Positions 1 through 8,664 of a stretch of 64,000 bases of DNA are shown here, piece after piece. The stretch spans positions 62,001-126,000 of the forward strand of contig NZ_MAUJ01000002.1 of assembly GCF_001696455.1 (NCBI RefSeq). The letters run 5' to 3'. Below the pieces are notes generated by a model that saw only the letters and a program-made list of their open reading frames with translations, ran no database searches and was not told where the DNA came from. Both the position numbers and the translations under genes were made by a program. How positions within the stretch are numbered: the stretch's first letter is position 1; each line of letters opens with the position of its first letter. This DNA comes from Pseudoalteromonas luteoviolacea. Its GTDB lineage: Bacteria > Pseudomonadota > Gammaproteobacteria > Enterobacterales > Alteromonadaceae.

Positions 1-2
1 GC

Positions 3-1097
3 ATTCGCCGAGAGTATTTGAATTTCGAAACAGATGGAAAAATTACGTTTATTGCTGAGGATCAGAATGGTATTGACGTGCGAGCAGGCAGTCATGTGAT
101 TGGTCCTAAAGCTGGAGAAAACTTTGGTCAACTGTTGGCAAGAGTTGATGAACGTAAAGATTTGGAGTCCGTGAAAAACTATGAGGCGGCACTCAGATCT
201 GCTCAGTTATCCATTTCACTTTCAGAGTCACGTATCAAGCAGGCAGAAAACAATTACAACTTAGCAAAAACGAGTTTTGAGAGAACAGAAGCGGTGTGGA
301 AACAAAAGCTAATTCCAAAAGAGCAATACGAATCATCTAAAACCGAGCTTCTTAATGCGCAAGAAACGTTGAAAACAGCGAAAACAGAATTGGCGAATGC
401 AAAAAACCAAGAAAAATCGGCAATTGCTCAGTTAAACCAAGCAAAGCTTGGCTTAGAAAAGACAAGTATCTTTGCGCCTTTTGATGGAGTGCTTCGCAAA
501 GTAAATGTCAGAGAAGGTGACTTTTGGGCAGGGCCTTCCGCTAGCGTGTCTGATCGAGAAAAAGAAGTTACATCTGCAATGGTTGTAGTCGACAATAGTC
601 AATATGAAGTGACTCTCAATGTGCCTTATTACGCCGCTGGAAAGTTAAAAGAGAACCAACCTGTCTACATTAGTTGGAGCGCTGCTTTACTATCGAAATC
701 TGCGCAATCTCAATTTGGCGACGAGCTTGTCGCGCACGGTAAAATATTTTCGGTTAGCCCGAGTATCAGTTTGGAACAAAGGGCCATTGAAGTAAAAGTT
801 CATACAAACAAGGGCGCAGAGCTATTGAAGGACGGCATGCATGTTATGGCATGGATCTTAGTCGATAAAAAAGAGCAGGTACTAATGGTGCCAGATGAGG
901 CCATGGTGGTGAGAAACAACAAACCTTATGTGTTTGTTGAGCAAGATGGTAAAGCGAAACTGACCAAAATTGAAACTGGCATAGAAGGTCTAGATAACGT
1001 TGAAGTTATCTCTGGTCTCTCAAAAGGCATGAAAGTGATTACAGTTGGCAAGCACAAGTTAGTTGATGGAACTGAAATTAGATTAGTTCAGGAGTAA
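3..1097 (+). CDS. RND efflux periplasmic adaptor (membrane fusion protein), 5' end cut by window
   Basis: This is the periplasmic adaptor of a tripartite RND efflux pump, which links the inner-membrane permease to an outer-membrane channel. The reading frame is open back to base 3 without a stop, so the TTG at 18 is not a real start and the signal peptide or lipobox lies outside the window. What is visible is the rest of the fold: the first lipoyl half (to about residue 50), a long Ala/Glu/Lys-rich coiled-coil hairpin (about 55-150), the second lipoyl half (FAPFDGVLRKVNVREGDF), a beta-barrel domain, and a membrane-proximal domain ending near IRLVQE. The permease gene begins 7 bp downstream, so the two are co-transcribed. 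Identification rests on domain order and the neighbour. The substrate is unknown. Confidence 0.9.
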   Translation: MRREYLNFETDGKITFIAEDQNGIDVRAGSHVIGPKAGENFGQLLARVDERKDLESVKNYEAALRSAQLSISLSESRIKQAENNYNLAKTSFERTEAVWKQKLIPKEQYESSKTELLNAQETLKTAKTELANAKNQEKSAIAQLNQAKLGLEKTSIFAPFDGVLRKVNVREGDFWAGPSASVSDREKEVTSAMVVVDNSQYEVTLNVPYYAAGKLKENQPVYISWSAALLSKSAQSQFGDELVAHGKIFSVSPSISLEQRAIEVKVHTNKGAELLKDGMHVMAWILVDKKEQVLMVPDEAMVVRNNKPYVFVEQDGKAKLTKIETGIEGLDNVEVISGLSKGMKVITVGKHKLVDGTEIRLVQE

Positions 1098-1104
1098 GTC
1101 ACTA

Positions 1105-4100
1105 ATGAATAAACAATCTTTCGCCTATAAATTATTTGTCGATAAGGTTATTTCGACCTTATTATTGGGGGTTATTGTGCTTGGCGGCGTAATGGCTTAC
1201 AGCTCAATGCTAAAAGAAAACAACCCCGACTTAGAAATCCCTCAAGCTATTATCACCGTGGAGTGGCCAGGAGCGGCTGCTGAGCAAGTCGAGAAAGAAA
1301 TAACAAAACCATTAGAAGACGCGCTCAACGGAGTAAAAGGGCTAAAAAAGCTGCAAAGTGGTTCGCAATTTTCTTTTGCCATCATTGCAGTTGAATTCAC
1401 TACCGAAGTGGCCATTGCGGAGGCTATGCAACAAGTACGCGCCAAAGTAGATGAGGGTAAAGCTGAATTTCCCACTGACGTAAAGAATCCTAAAATAGAG
1501 CAGGTTTCTGTAAACGACTCTCCTGTCATCGAATATATGCTTTACGGCAAACTAGATGACTATGCCTTTAGTCAGGTCGTTAAGAAAATAGAAAAGCGCC
1601 TTGAATCTCACTCAGGGGTAAAGAAGGTTGAAAAAGGAGGCTTTAGAGATACTAGCGTTCACGTTAGGTTACTACCTGATAGGTTACGCTCTTTAGGCAT
1701 TTCTCCTCATGTCATTACTCAGCGCTTACAGCAAGCAAATAAAGATATGAGCTGGGGAGAGTTTGATAGAGGAGAGTCGATAATCCAGCTCTACCTAGCT
1801 GGTAGGTTTGAGAGTGTAGACCAATTACGTCAGCTACCAGTGCACCGAATGGGTGATAATAGAGTGGTGAGGCTAGAAGAGGTCGCCCTCGTATATAAAG
1901 GTCTAGATAAAGTGAAAGACCTTACTTATTTCTCACAGAACGGTGCTGAGTTTGCCAAAGGTGTCTCTTTGGGCATTAAAAAAAGACCGGGTGTAGACAC
2001 CATTACTTTGATCAACGAAGTAAAAGCGTTAATGAAAGACTTTGAACACCAGAGCTTTTGGCCTGACGGATTGCAAGCCGCCATTATTAGCGATGAAAGC
2101 GAAATTATAGAAGAGTCTTTCTCAAGCGTATTTAACAATATTTGGCAGGCTATGATAGCAGTGTTCCTGATCCTTATGGTGCTGCTAACTTGGCGTGAAG
2201 CACTCATTGCTGGACTGGCTATTCCAATTACCTTTCTTGGTACTTTATTTGTACTCAGTATGTTCGGTTATACCTTGAACAGCGTGGTAATTATAGGGAT
2301 GGTGTTAGCGTTAGGTATGCTTGTCGACGTTTTTATACTCGCGATGGAAGGTATGCATGACAATTTGTACAGCAAAAAGATGCGTTTTGCTGAAGCTGCA
2401 CTAAGCACTGTTAAAACTTACGCGATGCCGGCGTTTTCTGGTCAATTAACCACTATTCTAGCGATGGCACCCATGCTTGCTATTGGTGGTACTGATGGCA
2501 AGTTTATTAAATTAATTCCAGTAACAGCTGTGCTTTGTTTAGTATTCAGTTACATAATTGCATTTGTGATTTGTATTCCTCTGTCACAATACCTCCTAAA
2601 GAACACAACCAACAGCAAAGAAAGCAAGGTAGACAAACTTGCAAGAGCCGCAGGCATAAAACTTAAATCTTGGTTAACCGCCAATGCACTCAGCTCCAAG
2701 AAACAAGCAATGGGCTGGGTCGGTGGCGCTTTCATGTTATGGGTAATTTCAATGTTTTTAGCCAGTAATTTACCTTCGCTACTGTATCCAAAGGCCGATG
2801 GCAGGAACTTGGCTATCACGATTGAGCTGGCTCCCGATGCAACATTAACTGCAAGTAAAGAAGTAGCTGAGTTAGCAGGAGAATACTTACGTAGTCAGCA
2901 AATATTTGAAAATGTCGCAATGTATGTTGGGCAAAAAAGCCCAAGAGCGATAGGTTCTATCGGCGAGCAACTTTCAGTTAATGAAAGCCCTCATTTGGTC
3001 GGTTTCTCCGCACTTTTTGTGCCTAAAGGTGATAGAGATAAGTTGGCCTTTGAATATATCGATGAGCTGAGAGCCGGACTAGAACACGCACTCATTGATC
3101 AAGCAGGATTAACAATCGTATTCAAAGCGGAAGTCGGCGGCTCTAGTTCAGACGACCCCATGCAAATTGTATTGCAAGGTTCTGATATGCAGGAACTATC
3201 AACTATATCATTGCAAGTTGAAAAAGCGCTGGCTGCAATAAAAGGCGTAACAGACGTTCGCAACAATTTGGGCGCTTGGCAAACTCAAGTTAGATTACGT
3301 GCAGATGCCGAAGCATTGAATTTTCATGGTATTACAGAGGATGATTTTGCAGGCCAACTAAGGCTAGCTACCGAGGCTGACGAGTACGGTAAATTTAAAA
3401 TCGCAGGTATTGAGGACGATTTAAAAATACGTGTTGGTACCCATTGGGAGAGCCGAGGAGATGAAATTGGTGGACCTATGTCGGTTTCAGAAATAAGTCT
3501 GCTGAGTGTTTTCACACCGCAAGGCAAAGTTATCCCAGCAGGAAACTTGGCTGACTATGAGTTACATGCTATTCCGCCTGTTTACATTCATAATAAGACA
3601 CAGCGAGCTGTAACTGTTAAAGCCAAAGTTGAGGGGATAACTGTCGGTGAAGTTGCCGCAGTTATGGGGCCTATTTTGGACCAGTACAAGCAGCAATGGC
3701 CGGAAGGTTACAGCTATCACTTTGCTGGTGAGCTAGCGAGCTCGGCCGATACATATGGTGCCGTGGGCGTTGTGTTCTTTATCGCTATTTTCTTAGTATT
3801 TGCGATATTAACTTTGGCACTGGGTTCGTTCAAACAACCTTTAGTCGTGTTAGTCACTATTCCATTGGCTTTGATTGGTACATTTTCAGGCTTTTGGCTA
3901 TTCAATATCCCATTTTCATTTCCAGCCATGATAGGCGTGATTGCATTGGTGGGGGTAGTCGTCAATAACGCCATCGTAATGATTGATACGATTAATAATC
4001 ACTTGGCTAATGGTAAAGACCTAGTTTTAGCATGCGCTTCGGGCGCAGCTGATAGATTGAGACCAATTGTTGGGACAACCATCACAACCATAGTGGGCTT

Positions 4101-4257
4101 AATTCCATTAGCAATGAGTGACGCTATGTGGTTTCCCCTATGTATGGCAATTATATTTGGTTTGTTGGCCTCAACGGCAGTTGCCATGATTGTCATTCCA
4201 TCTATGTATATGTTAGTTTCTGCACCCAAGGCGGCAGAAGCTGTGGAACAGAATTAA
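1105..4257 (+). CDS. RND (HAE1-type) efflux permease
   Basis: This is an inner-membrane proton-driven RND transporter of 1050 residues, the usual length for AcrB-type permeases. It has an N-terminal transmembrane helix, a first large periplasmic loop, a central block of helices (about residues 340-500), a second periplasmic loop, and a final helix block (about 885-1035). Two proton-relay positions differ from AcrB. In TM4 the motif reads LVDVFIL where AcrB has LVDDAIV, so the first Asp is kept and the second is Val. In TM10 the AcrB Lys position is Asn (VVVNNAIV). Asn at the second site is common in HAE1 relatives, but losing one of the paired Asp residues is less usual. It is encoded between its adaptor and a TetR regulator. 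No outer-membrane channel gene is visible, so TolC or an equivalent is probably supplied elsewhere. Confidence 0.93.
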   Translation: MNKQSFAYKLFVDKVISTLLLGVIVLGGVMAYSSMLKENNPDLEIPQAIITVEWPGAAAEQVEKEITKPLEDALNGVKGLKKLQSGSQFSFAIIAVEFTTEVAIAEAMQQVRAKVDEGKAEFPTDVKNPKIEQVSVNDSPVIEYMLYGKLDDYAFSQVVKKIEKRLESHSGVKKVEKGGFRDTSVHVRLLPDRLRSLGISPHVITQRLQQANKDMSWGEFDRGESIIQLYLAGRFESVDQLRQLPVHRMGDNRVVRLEEVALVYKGLDKVKDLTYFSQNGAEFAKGVSLGIKKRPGVDTITLINEVKALMKDFEHQSFWPDGLQAAIISDESEIIEESFSSVFNNIWQAMIAVFLILMVLLTWREALIAGLAIPITFLGTLFVLSMFGYTLNSVVIIGMVLALGMLVDVFILAMEGMHDNLYSKKMRFAEAALSTVKTYAMPAFSGQLTTILAMAPMLAIGGTDGKFIKLIPVTAVLCLVFSYIIAFVICIPLSQYLLKNTTNSKESKVDKLARAAGIKLKSWLTANALSSKKQAMGWVGGAFMLWVISMFLASNLPSLLYPKADGRNLAITIELAPDATLTASKEVAELAGEYLRSQQIFENVAMYVGQKSPRAIGSIGEQLSVNESPHLVGFSALFVPKGDRDKLAFEYIDELRAGLEHALIDQAGLTIVFKAEVGGSSSDDPMQIVLQGSDMQELSTISLQVEKALAAIKGVTDVRNNLGAWQTQVRLRADAEALNFHGITEDDFAGQLRLATEADEYGKFKIAGIEDDLKIRVGTHWESRGDEIGGPMSVSEISLLSVFTPQGKVIPAGNLADYELHAIPPVYIHNKTQRAVTVKAKVEGITVGEVAAVMGPILDQYKQQWPEGYSYHFAGELASSADTYGAVGVVFFIAIFLVFAILTLALGSFKQPLVVLVTIPLALIGTFSGFWLFNIPFSFPAMIGVIALVGVVVNNAIVMIDTINNHLANGKDLVLACASGAADRLRPIVGTTITTIVGLIPLAMSDAMWFPLCMAIIFGLLASTAVAMIVIPSMYMLVSAPKAAEAVEQN

Positions 4258-4263
4258 ATATAT

Positions 4264-4884
4264 ATGGCTAGAAAAACCAAAGAAGAAGCTGAGTTAACTA
4301 GAAAAAAGCTCATTAAGTCCGCTTTATTGTTATTCAGTGAACAAGGGGTCGCGCACACGACCATTACTGACATTGCGAAAAAAGCAGAAGTGACAAAAGG
4401 CGCATTCTATTGGCACTTTAAAAATAGGCTTGAAGTATTCGACGCAATTATCGATGAGTATTCAACACCAATTGAAGACCAAGCTGACGTGATGCTCAAA
4501 GAAGGACAAGACCCGGTAGAGTCTATATTCAATACCGTGGAATTTTTCTTTAGTAAAGTAGAGAGCTCTCCTGAGTTGATTGCGTTATACGATGTATCTT
4601 ACTTTAAATGTGAATACACGGATGAGTTTGCTTCAAGACTTAAATTTGAACAGGAGCAACTACTTAAGACCAAGGATGACTTTGCGAAAGTCTTAGCTAA
4701 AGTAGAGGCAAGTGTTTGGCCAAATAAGTCTGACGACTTGATTGAGCAAATATCGATGAGTATGGTTGATATGATTCTTGGTACTTTTATGCGCTGGATA
4801 GGCTCAAGAAGCGGTAGTTTAACATCGCAAGTTAGAGACTCGATGGCGATTGTATTAAAAGGCGCTGGAATCAAATTCAATTAG
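4264..4884 (+). CDS. TetR/AcrR-family transcriptional regulator
   Basis: This is a DNA-binding repressor of 206 residues. The N-terminal helix-turn-helix (about residues 12-58) carries the family signature, including TTITDIAKKAEVTKGAFYWHF. The rest is the variable ligand-binding helical domain. The start codon lies 6 bp after the permease stop, so adaptor, permease and regulator form one operon that ends at the terminator just downstream. By analogy with AcrR-type regulators it probably represses this operon until an effluxed ligand binds. The operator would lie upstream of the adaptor, outside the window. The family assignment is firm and the target is inferred from position. Confidence 0.9.
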   Translation: MARKTKEEAELTRKKLIKSALLLFSEQGVAHTTITDIAKKAEVTKGAFYWHFKNRLEVFDAIIDEYSTPIEDQADVMLKEGQDPVESIFNTVEFFFSKVESSPELIALYDVSYFKCEYTDEFASRLKFEQEQLLKTKDDFAKVLAKVEASVWPNKSDDLIEQISMSMVDMILGTFMRWIGSRSGSLTSQVRDSMAIVLKGAGIKFN

Positions 4885-4931
4885 CTTAAATTGCGCTTTT
4901 AGCCTGTTGACTCAATAAAAGCCTCTATTGT

Positions 4932-4966
4932 AATAGCTTGGTAAATTTGCCTCTTACCAAGCTATT
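4932..4966 (+). terminator. Rho-independent terminator of the efflux operon
   Basis: A perfect 13-bp inverted repeat (AATAGCTTGGTAA / TTACCAAGCTATT) with a 9-nt loop is followed by a T-rich run (TTCTTTCTCTTT). It lies 48 bp after the TetR stop codon and closes the operon. The stretch from here to 5204 has no credible gene; it holds a dispersed repeat and an attC-like half site. Confidence 0.9.
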
Positions 4967-5040
4967 TTCTTTCTCTTTATATTACACTCGAAGAATAACG
5001 GAGTAGTCATTCACATTTTGGTTTTAAAAGCCAATTGTGG

Positions 5041-5151
5041 CGCACGTTTTGAAGTTGGATAAAAACACATTTGAAATTGAACTTGGTTAAACTACGGTTA
5101 GAGGCCAATATCTTTAGTATCAATTTCACTGGCGGTCAGTTGTGTGCGATT
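5041..5151 (+). repeat. Dispersed repeat, copy A
   Basis: About 110 bp is clearly related to 8805-8912 in the same orientation. Shared blocks include GTTAAACTAC, TTAGAGG and GGTCAGTTGTGTGCGA (GCTGTCAG... in the other copy), with scattered mismatches between them. Both copies lie immediately upstream of accessory genes. This copy runs straight into the attC-like half site at 5152-5196. It is probably the leftover of a cassette end. Confidence 0.7.
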
Positions 5152-5196
5152 GAAAGTCAGAAATATGGGCGGATTTGCGCTCTCTTAAATTATTGG
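5152..5196 (+). other. attC-like 3' half site before cassette gene
   Basis: The segment resembles 5792-5847. Both have GATTGAAAG, an internal GGGCGGATTTGCGCTC or close variant, a run of T/A, and a terminal ATTGGGT or GTTAGGT that matches the integron core GTTRRRY. A gene starts 9 bp later, as is normal in integron cassettes. The 5' half of the site is not recognisable, so this is probably a degraded or fused site. Confidence 0.5.
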
Positions 5197-5204
5197 GTGT
5201 ACAC

Positions 5205-5588
5205 ATGAGTTTGTTGCCAATGGCAGATGCGGTTTCCGATGAAAAGGTCAAACAAGAATCCAAAAGGATCATTGCTGAAAAACAGTTAGTTGGAGCAGCT
5301 AATAATACCAAATGGAATAAGCTCATTTCTGAGGTTCGTGAATTTCCCGAAAAGCCTTGCTACCGAACTAAAGTGGTTAATGGCTACATTTCAGGTTGGG
5401 AAAACGAGTGGTATTATCATTTACCATTTCCATTGCTTTGCGTTGAATGGATTGACATTGAATTAAGCGAATCAATCTTAAGCTTAGTAAAAGGTATTGG
5501 CTTTGAATTCGAAGTTACAGGTTCAATAATAAGAATTTGGGGTTATTTGCCAAAATGCTACAAAGGCTTTGGTGAAGAGTATACCTAA
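5205..5588 (+). CDS. Integron-cassette-type hypothetical protein
   Basis: The product is a 127-residue protein of no family I recognise. It has no signal peptide or membrane segment. The middle is Trp- and aromatic-rich (GWENEWYYHLPFPLLCVEWIDIEL), which suggests a compact cytosolic fold. I chose the ATG at 5205 rather than the upstream in-frame codon because it follows the attC-like core ATTGGGT by 9 bp, the usual cassette spacing. The stop codon lies inside ACCTAATAAGGTGCTCAAGGAC, which matches the 5' simple-site end of an attC (RYYYAAC followed by a GCGCTCAAG-like segment). Both ends therefore mark it as a mobile gene cassette. No function can be assigned. Confidence 0.6.
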   Translation: MSLLPMADAVSDEKVKQESKRIIAEKQLVGAANNTKWNKLISEVREFPEKPCYRTKVVNGYISGWENEWYYHLPFPLLCVEWIDIELSESILSLVKGIGFEFEVTGSIIRIWGYLPKCYKGFGEEYT

Positions 5589-5847
5589 TAAGGTGCTCAA
5601 GGACGGACACAAGAGTTTGGTTTGTCTTTCTTACCTCACTTATTTACAGCCAAACTTTTTTCCACATAGCTTCCATTTTCAAGAAAATGCGCACGTTGCG
5701 CACTTTATCTTTTTCAAAAATTAATAACCTTTATTTTTAGTAATGCTGGCAAAGAGTTATCAACTTTGTTAATAATAAATCATTCAGAAAAGTGTTCGAT
5801 TGAAAGCCCGAAAGATGGGCGATTTGCGCTCTTTTAAATTGTTAGGT
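5583..5847 (+). other. attC-like site, interrupted (5' and 3' ends present)
   Basis: The left end (5583-5610) is an attC 5' simple-site sequence overlapping the previous stop codon. The right end (5792-5847) is a 3' simple site with a small inverted repeat (GCCC..GGGC) and the core GTTAGGT. The roughly 180 bp between them is AT-rich, has no gene I can support, and makes the unit longer than typical attC sites. It may be two cassettes fused by deletion. Confidence 0.5.
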
Positions 5848-5868
5848 AACACAAGGAGAGTTCTCTAT

Positions 5869-6432
5869 ATGATTCAGATTATTGAGCCCCAAACTGCTCG
5901 GCTAAAGCTTCGCCAGTGGGTTGCCAGTGACCTAGAACCATTTTTTGCCATGTCTTCAGATCCTAGAGTAATGCAGTACTTTCCAAATTTATTGAGTAGA
6001 GCAGAGAGCAATGCCATAGCAGAAAAGTGTCAATCACTCATTGCTGAAAACGGATGGGGTATTTGGGCTGTTGAACTCATCGAAACCAAAGAGTTCATAG
6101 GCATTGTGGGCCTGCACGCTCCATCCGAAAAATTACCGTCATCACCCTGTGTAGAAATTCTTTGGAGGCTTGCTCAACCACATTGGGGGCGAGGATATGC
6201 GACAGAAGCAGCAACAGCTGCTCTCAAAGTTGGTTTTGAACAACTTGAATTGCAAGAAATCGTTTCTTTTGCAGTACTGAATAATACTTCCTCCCGTGCA
6301 GTAATGGAGAGGATTAACATGACTGATACTGGCGTGACGTTCAATCATCCAGATGTCCCCGCGCCTGCACATTTGAGGGAGCATTGCTTATACAAAATTT
6401 CTCGAGATAGTTGGACGGAAAATGTTGTCTAA
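5869..6432 (+). CDS. GNAT-family N-acetyltransferase (RimJ/RimL type), cassette gene
   Basis: The product is a 187-residue acetyl-CoA-dependent N-acetyltransferase. The start region (RLKLRQWVASDLEPFFAMSSDPRVMQYFP) is typical of the RimJ/RimL branch. The acetyl-CoA loop motif appears as PHWGRGYATEAATAAL, and EIVSFAVLNNTSSRAVMERI is the usual C-terminal signature. I chose ATG 5869 because it follows the attC core GTTAGGT by 21 bp and has AAGGAG upstream; the longer frame from 5800 would run through the attC-like site. The stop overlaps GTCTAAC (6427-6433), an exact RYYYAAC core, so the gene is bounded on both sides by integron sequences. After that core the expected attC is gone and a transposase fragment follows. 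Substrates of this branch include ribosomal proteins and small amines; the one here is unknown. Confidence 0.88.
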   Translation: MIQIIEPQTARLKLRQWVASDLEPFFAMSSDPRVMQYFPNLLSRAESNAIAEKCQSLIAENGWGIWAVELIETKEFIGIVGLHAPSEKLPSSPCVEILWRLAQPHWGRGYATEAATAALKVGFEQLELQEIVSFAVLNNTSSRAVMERINMTDTGVTFNHPDVPAPAHLREHCLYKISRDSWTENVV

Positions 6433-6454
6433 CACAGGTTTACAGGTCGAGAAA

Positions 6455-6734
6455 TAAAGTCAACCAAAGCAACGGCAGAGACGCCAGAAGAGTCAGACCA
6501 CACTAGCATTAAAAAACGTATTGAAGCAGCAAAAGCGTATAACAACCTAAGTCACTTATGCGCTTTGCAGGTAACCCAAGAAAACACATGCCAAAAGTAC
6601 TGCCATTTGAATTCAAATATTATGTAGAACTTGTTGATTTAACTGATCGATGCATACGTGAGGATAAACGTGGGTTCATCACAGACGCTCAGCCCATTTT
6701 AGCAAGACTCAATATCCAACCAGAGAATAGTTAA
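6455..6734 (+). pseudogene. Y1-type (IS200/REP-associated) transposase 3' remnant
   Basis: Two stretches in different frames resemble the C-terminal part of a Y1-type (COG1943-like) transposase: AETPEESDHTSIKKRIEAAK near 6478, and LVDLTDRCIREDKRGF through LARLNIQPENS, ending at the TAA at 6734. The catalytic HUH and Tyr regions are missing and the two pieces are out of frame, so this is a dead fragment. A second, less damaged fragment of the same family lies at 55181-55399 (same HTSIKKRIE motif). The family name is from recall; homology between the two fragments is directly visible. Confidence 0.75.
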
Positions 6735-7085
6735 AGCTCACCACCCAGTTTACTATGATGTTCAGAGGGTAGGCCTGATGCTAAACAAAAGTATTGCGAG
6801 CACTTAAAGTTAAAACGACGAGGCAATCTCACTCAGTGTAGTGAATTGCTCGCTTAGTCCTTAATATGTATTAACATGCCAATTTCAACGTGACTTTTAA
6901 AAATTACGTGGTTAGTCATGTCTGAAATCCCGACAAAGTTATTAAGTTAAGCAATTTATCAAAGGCTCAAAGCGAATTGAGCAATTTTTAGTGGTTTGTT
7001 TCTGCTTTGAGATATGCCGAGGTTTAGTTGTGGTGTAAATTAAGATGGGTGTCATCTATCTAATTTTGGTTCGAATATTAGAGTT
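6735..7085. other. Non-coding stretch
   Basis: No gene can be supported. It is AT-rich with stops in all frames. Near its right end (7028-7066) lies one copy of a short repeat that recurs before the gene at 8032. Confidence 0.6.
7028..7066 (+). repeat. Short leader repeat, copy 1 (copy 2 at 7966-8003)
   Basis: About 38 bp (TTGTGGTGTAAATTAAG.. GTCATCTATCTAATTT) is similar to 7966-8003 (TTGTGTGGTATAAATTGAA.. GTCATGCACCTAATTT). Both copies lie 20-35 bp upstream of a reading frame, so they may be duplicated leaders or promoters. Identity is imperfect. Confidence 0.45.
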
Positions 7086-7289
7086 TTGACATCAAATAAT
7101 GGATATTATAATTATGGTGCAAAAGATTTCGCTAATAGACTAACTGAATTGCATGGAAATGGGATTTCAGTGTCACCAGGTTACCAAAATATCCAGGGTA
7201 AAACAGGTTGGATTTATTACGATAATTATCATGTAGACTTAAGGACTGGTAGTGATATGGTCGGAAATAGAGGGCATTCTTTTTTTTAG
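7086..7289 (+). pseudogene. Possible toxin C-terminal fragment
   Basis: This is a 67-residue open frame with no good start codon or ribosome site. Its sequence (Gly/Tyr/Asn-rich, with GWIYYDNYHVDL and a terminal GNRGHSFF) looks like the end of a larger polymorphic-toxin-type protein with conserved aromatic and His residues. The two downstream genes are short, orphan and in the same direction, as immunity genes often are. I do not recognise a specific toxin family, and the fragment may be inert. The toxin label is an inference from context. Confidence 0.35.
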
Positions 7290-7331
7290 TGATTATACCT
7301 CTAGAAAAGCGACATTTTGGGAGAGCAAGTA

Positions 7332-7943
7332 GTGAATTTATTTATTTTTTTAATATTTTCAATTTCTACAAACTTAAAAGCTTTGGAGGTTGAGCAAGCT
7401 GAATCTGAGCAAGATTGCAATTTACAGGTTAGAAGCTTTTCCAATGGTGAGTTAGCTTTGTTTATGAGTCCAAGGTGTTCTGAAACTGCTTTACTTATAA
7501 GTTTAAAGGATAAGTTTGCCCAGAATCTGTTTGGGAATCGTTTTTATTTGATTTATCAAATGGTAGATTTTAATAGTTTTGGCCAAGCTGAGAGGTTCGA
7601 TGTAAACCAAAATGTAATTAGTTTCATATACGAGCAACAAAGTAAGGGGCTTATTCAGGAAGGTTTCGAAGTGTCAAATACACAGTTTAAAGAATCTTTT
7701 TTACACAAGATACAAAGTTTCTCCTGGTATAAACTCATTAGTAGCTTTTTGCTCGCAAACGGCTGTGATATCCCTTTGGGTCAGAAAGACTCAATTCTCG
7801 ATGGGAAGATGCATTTAATGGATAAAGAGACAATAGCAAAAAACTATAATTTGGAATTAAATACACTTACAAAAAGTCACTATTCTGTTGGATTTGAATA
7901 CACTGCATCGGTAGTATGTAGAAGTCAAAATATAGAGAATTAA
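7332..7943 (+). CDS. Hypothetical exported protein (possible immunity-type)
   Basis: The product has 203 residues from the GTG at 7332, which has GGGAGAGC about 10 nt upstream; an upstream in-frame TTG is less likely. The N-terminus (VNLFIFLIFSISTNLKALEV) reads as a signal peptide with a cleavage site near Ala-Leu-Glu. Cys residues are present in the mature part (EQDCNLQ, SPRCSET, NGCDIPL, VVCRS), consistent with periplasmic disulphides. No family is recognised. It follows a toxin-like fragment by 42 bp and is unusually AT-rich, which suggests lateral acquisition. Periplasmic immunity protein is one option among several. Confidence 0.55.
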   Translation: MNLFIFLIFSISTNLKALEVEQAESEQDCNLQVRSFSNGELALFMSPRCSETALLISLKDKFAQNLFGNRFYLIYQMVDFNSFGQAERFDVNQNVISFIYEQQSKGLIQEGFEVSNTQFKESFLHKIQSFSWYKLISSFLLANGCDIPLGQKDSILDGKMHLMDKETIAKNYNLELNTLTKSHYSVGFEYTASVVCRSQNIEN

Positions 7944-8031
7944 AGGTGACCCCCTTATTATATTTGTGTGGTATAAATTGAATTGATGTCATGCACCTAA
8001 TTTATTTGCTACCAAAATCGAGATTGATGTT

Positions 8032-8664
8032 ATGAAAAAGACAGAACTGAAAACTATTGTTGAAAGTTATGGATTTAAAAAAGGTCCGTCGGTTGATAGT
8101 TCCCTTATATATTTTTATGGTATCGATGAACGATACTCTATTGGAGTAATTATATCTATTCATAAAGTAGGAAGTGTTCCACAAGTTCAGTACGGTATTT
8201 ATGATAGTTGCCTTGCAAAGGTGTGGGGGAAAGTTAGTGATTTTGACATGGCGGTAGATTATTGTTTAACAATACAGCACCCATTGAATTATCGAGTTTT
8301 GCGAGATGGCAGAGTATTAGCTATTGAACATGTTTTTGATGAAAAATTCTTTAGAGCTTTTATAGAAAGCTTTATAGAAAAAAAAGATGAGTTAGTTGAA
8401 CAATATGTGGCTTCACTAAATTGCTTTAATTATCCAGAACCATTGATTCCTGTGGAGAATTTTTTTAAAGCACTTACCAAGAACCAAGGCGTGTACTTTG
8501 GGTTTATGTTTAAGCTGTCTAATGGTGAAAGAGTTTCGCTAGAAGATATTGAAGTACAAAGAGATGACTTGAGTAAAATGTATGGACTAAAAGGGTTTAT
8601 AAAGAGAGATCTAGAGCTTTTAGAAAGCTATATACAGTGTAACATAGACACAGAAAATATTTAA
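8032..8664 (+). CDS. Hypothetical protein
   Basis: The product is a 210-residue cytosolic protein with no signal peptide or membrane helix. It begins MKKTELKTIVESYGFKKG and contains an Ile/Val/Tyr-rich beta region followed by an acidic helical end (KRDLELLESYI). I do not recognise the family. It is AT-rich, codirectional with the previous gene, and preceded by copy 2 of the short leader repeat (7966-8003). The leader repeat plus this gene could have been acquired as a unit. Function is unknown; an immunity role is possible from context only. Confidence 0.55.
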   Translation: MKKTELKTIVESYGFKKGPSVDSSLIYFYGIDERYSIGVIISIHKVGSVPQVQYGIYDSCLAKVWGKVSDFDMAVDYCLTIQHPLNYRVLRDGRVLAIEHVFDEKFFRAFIESFIEKKDELVEQYVASLNCFNYPEPLIPVENFFKALTKNQGVYFGFMFKLSNGERVSLEDIEVQRDDLSKMYGLKGFIKRDLELLESYIQCNIDTENI

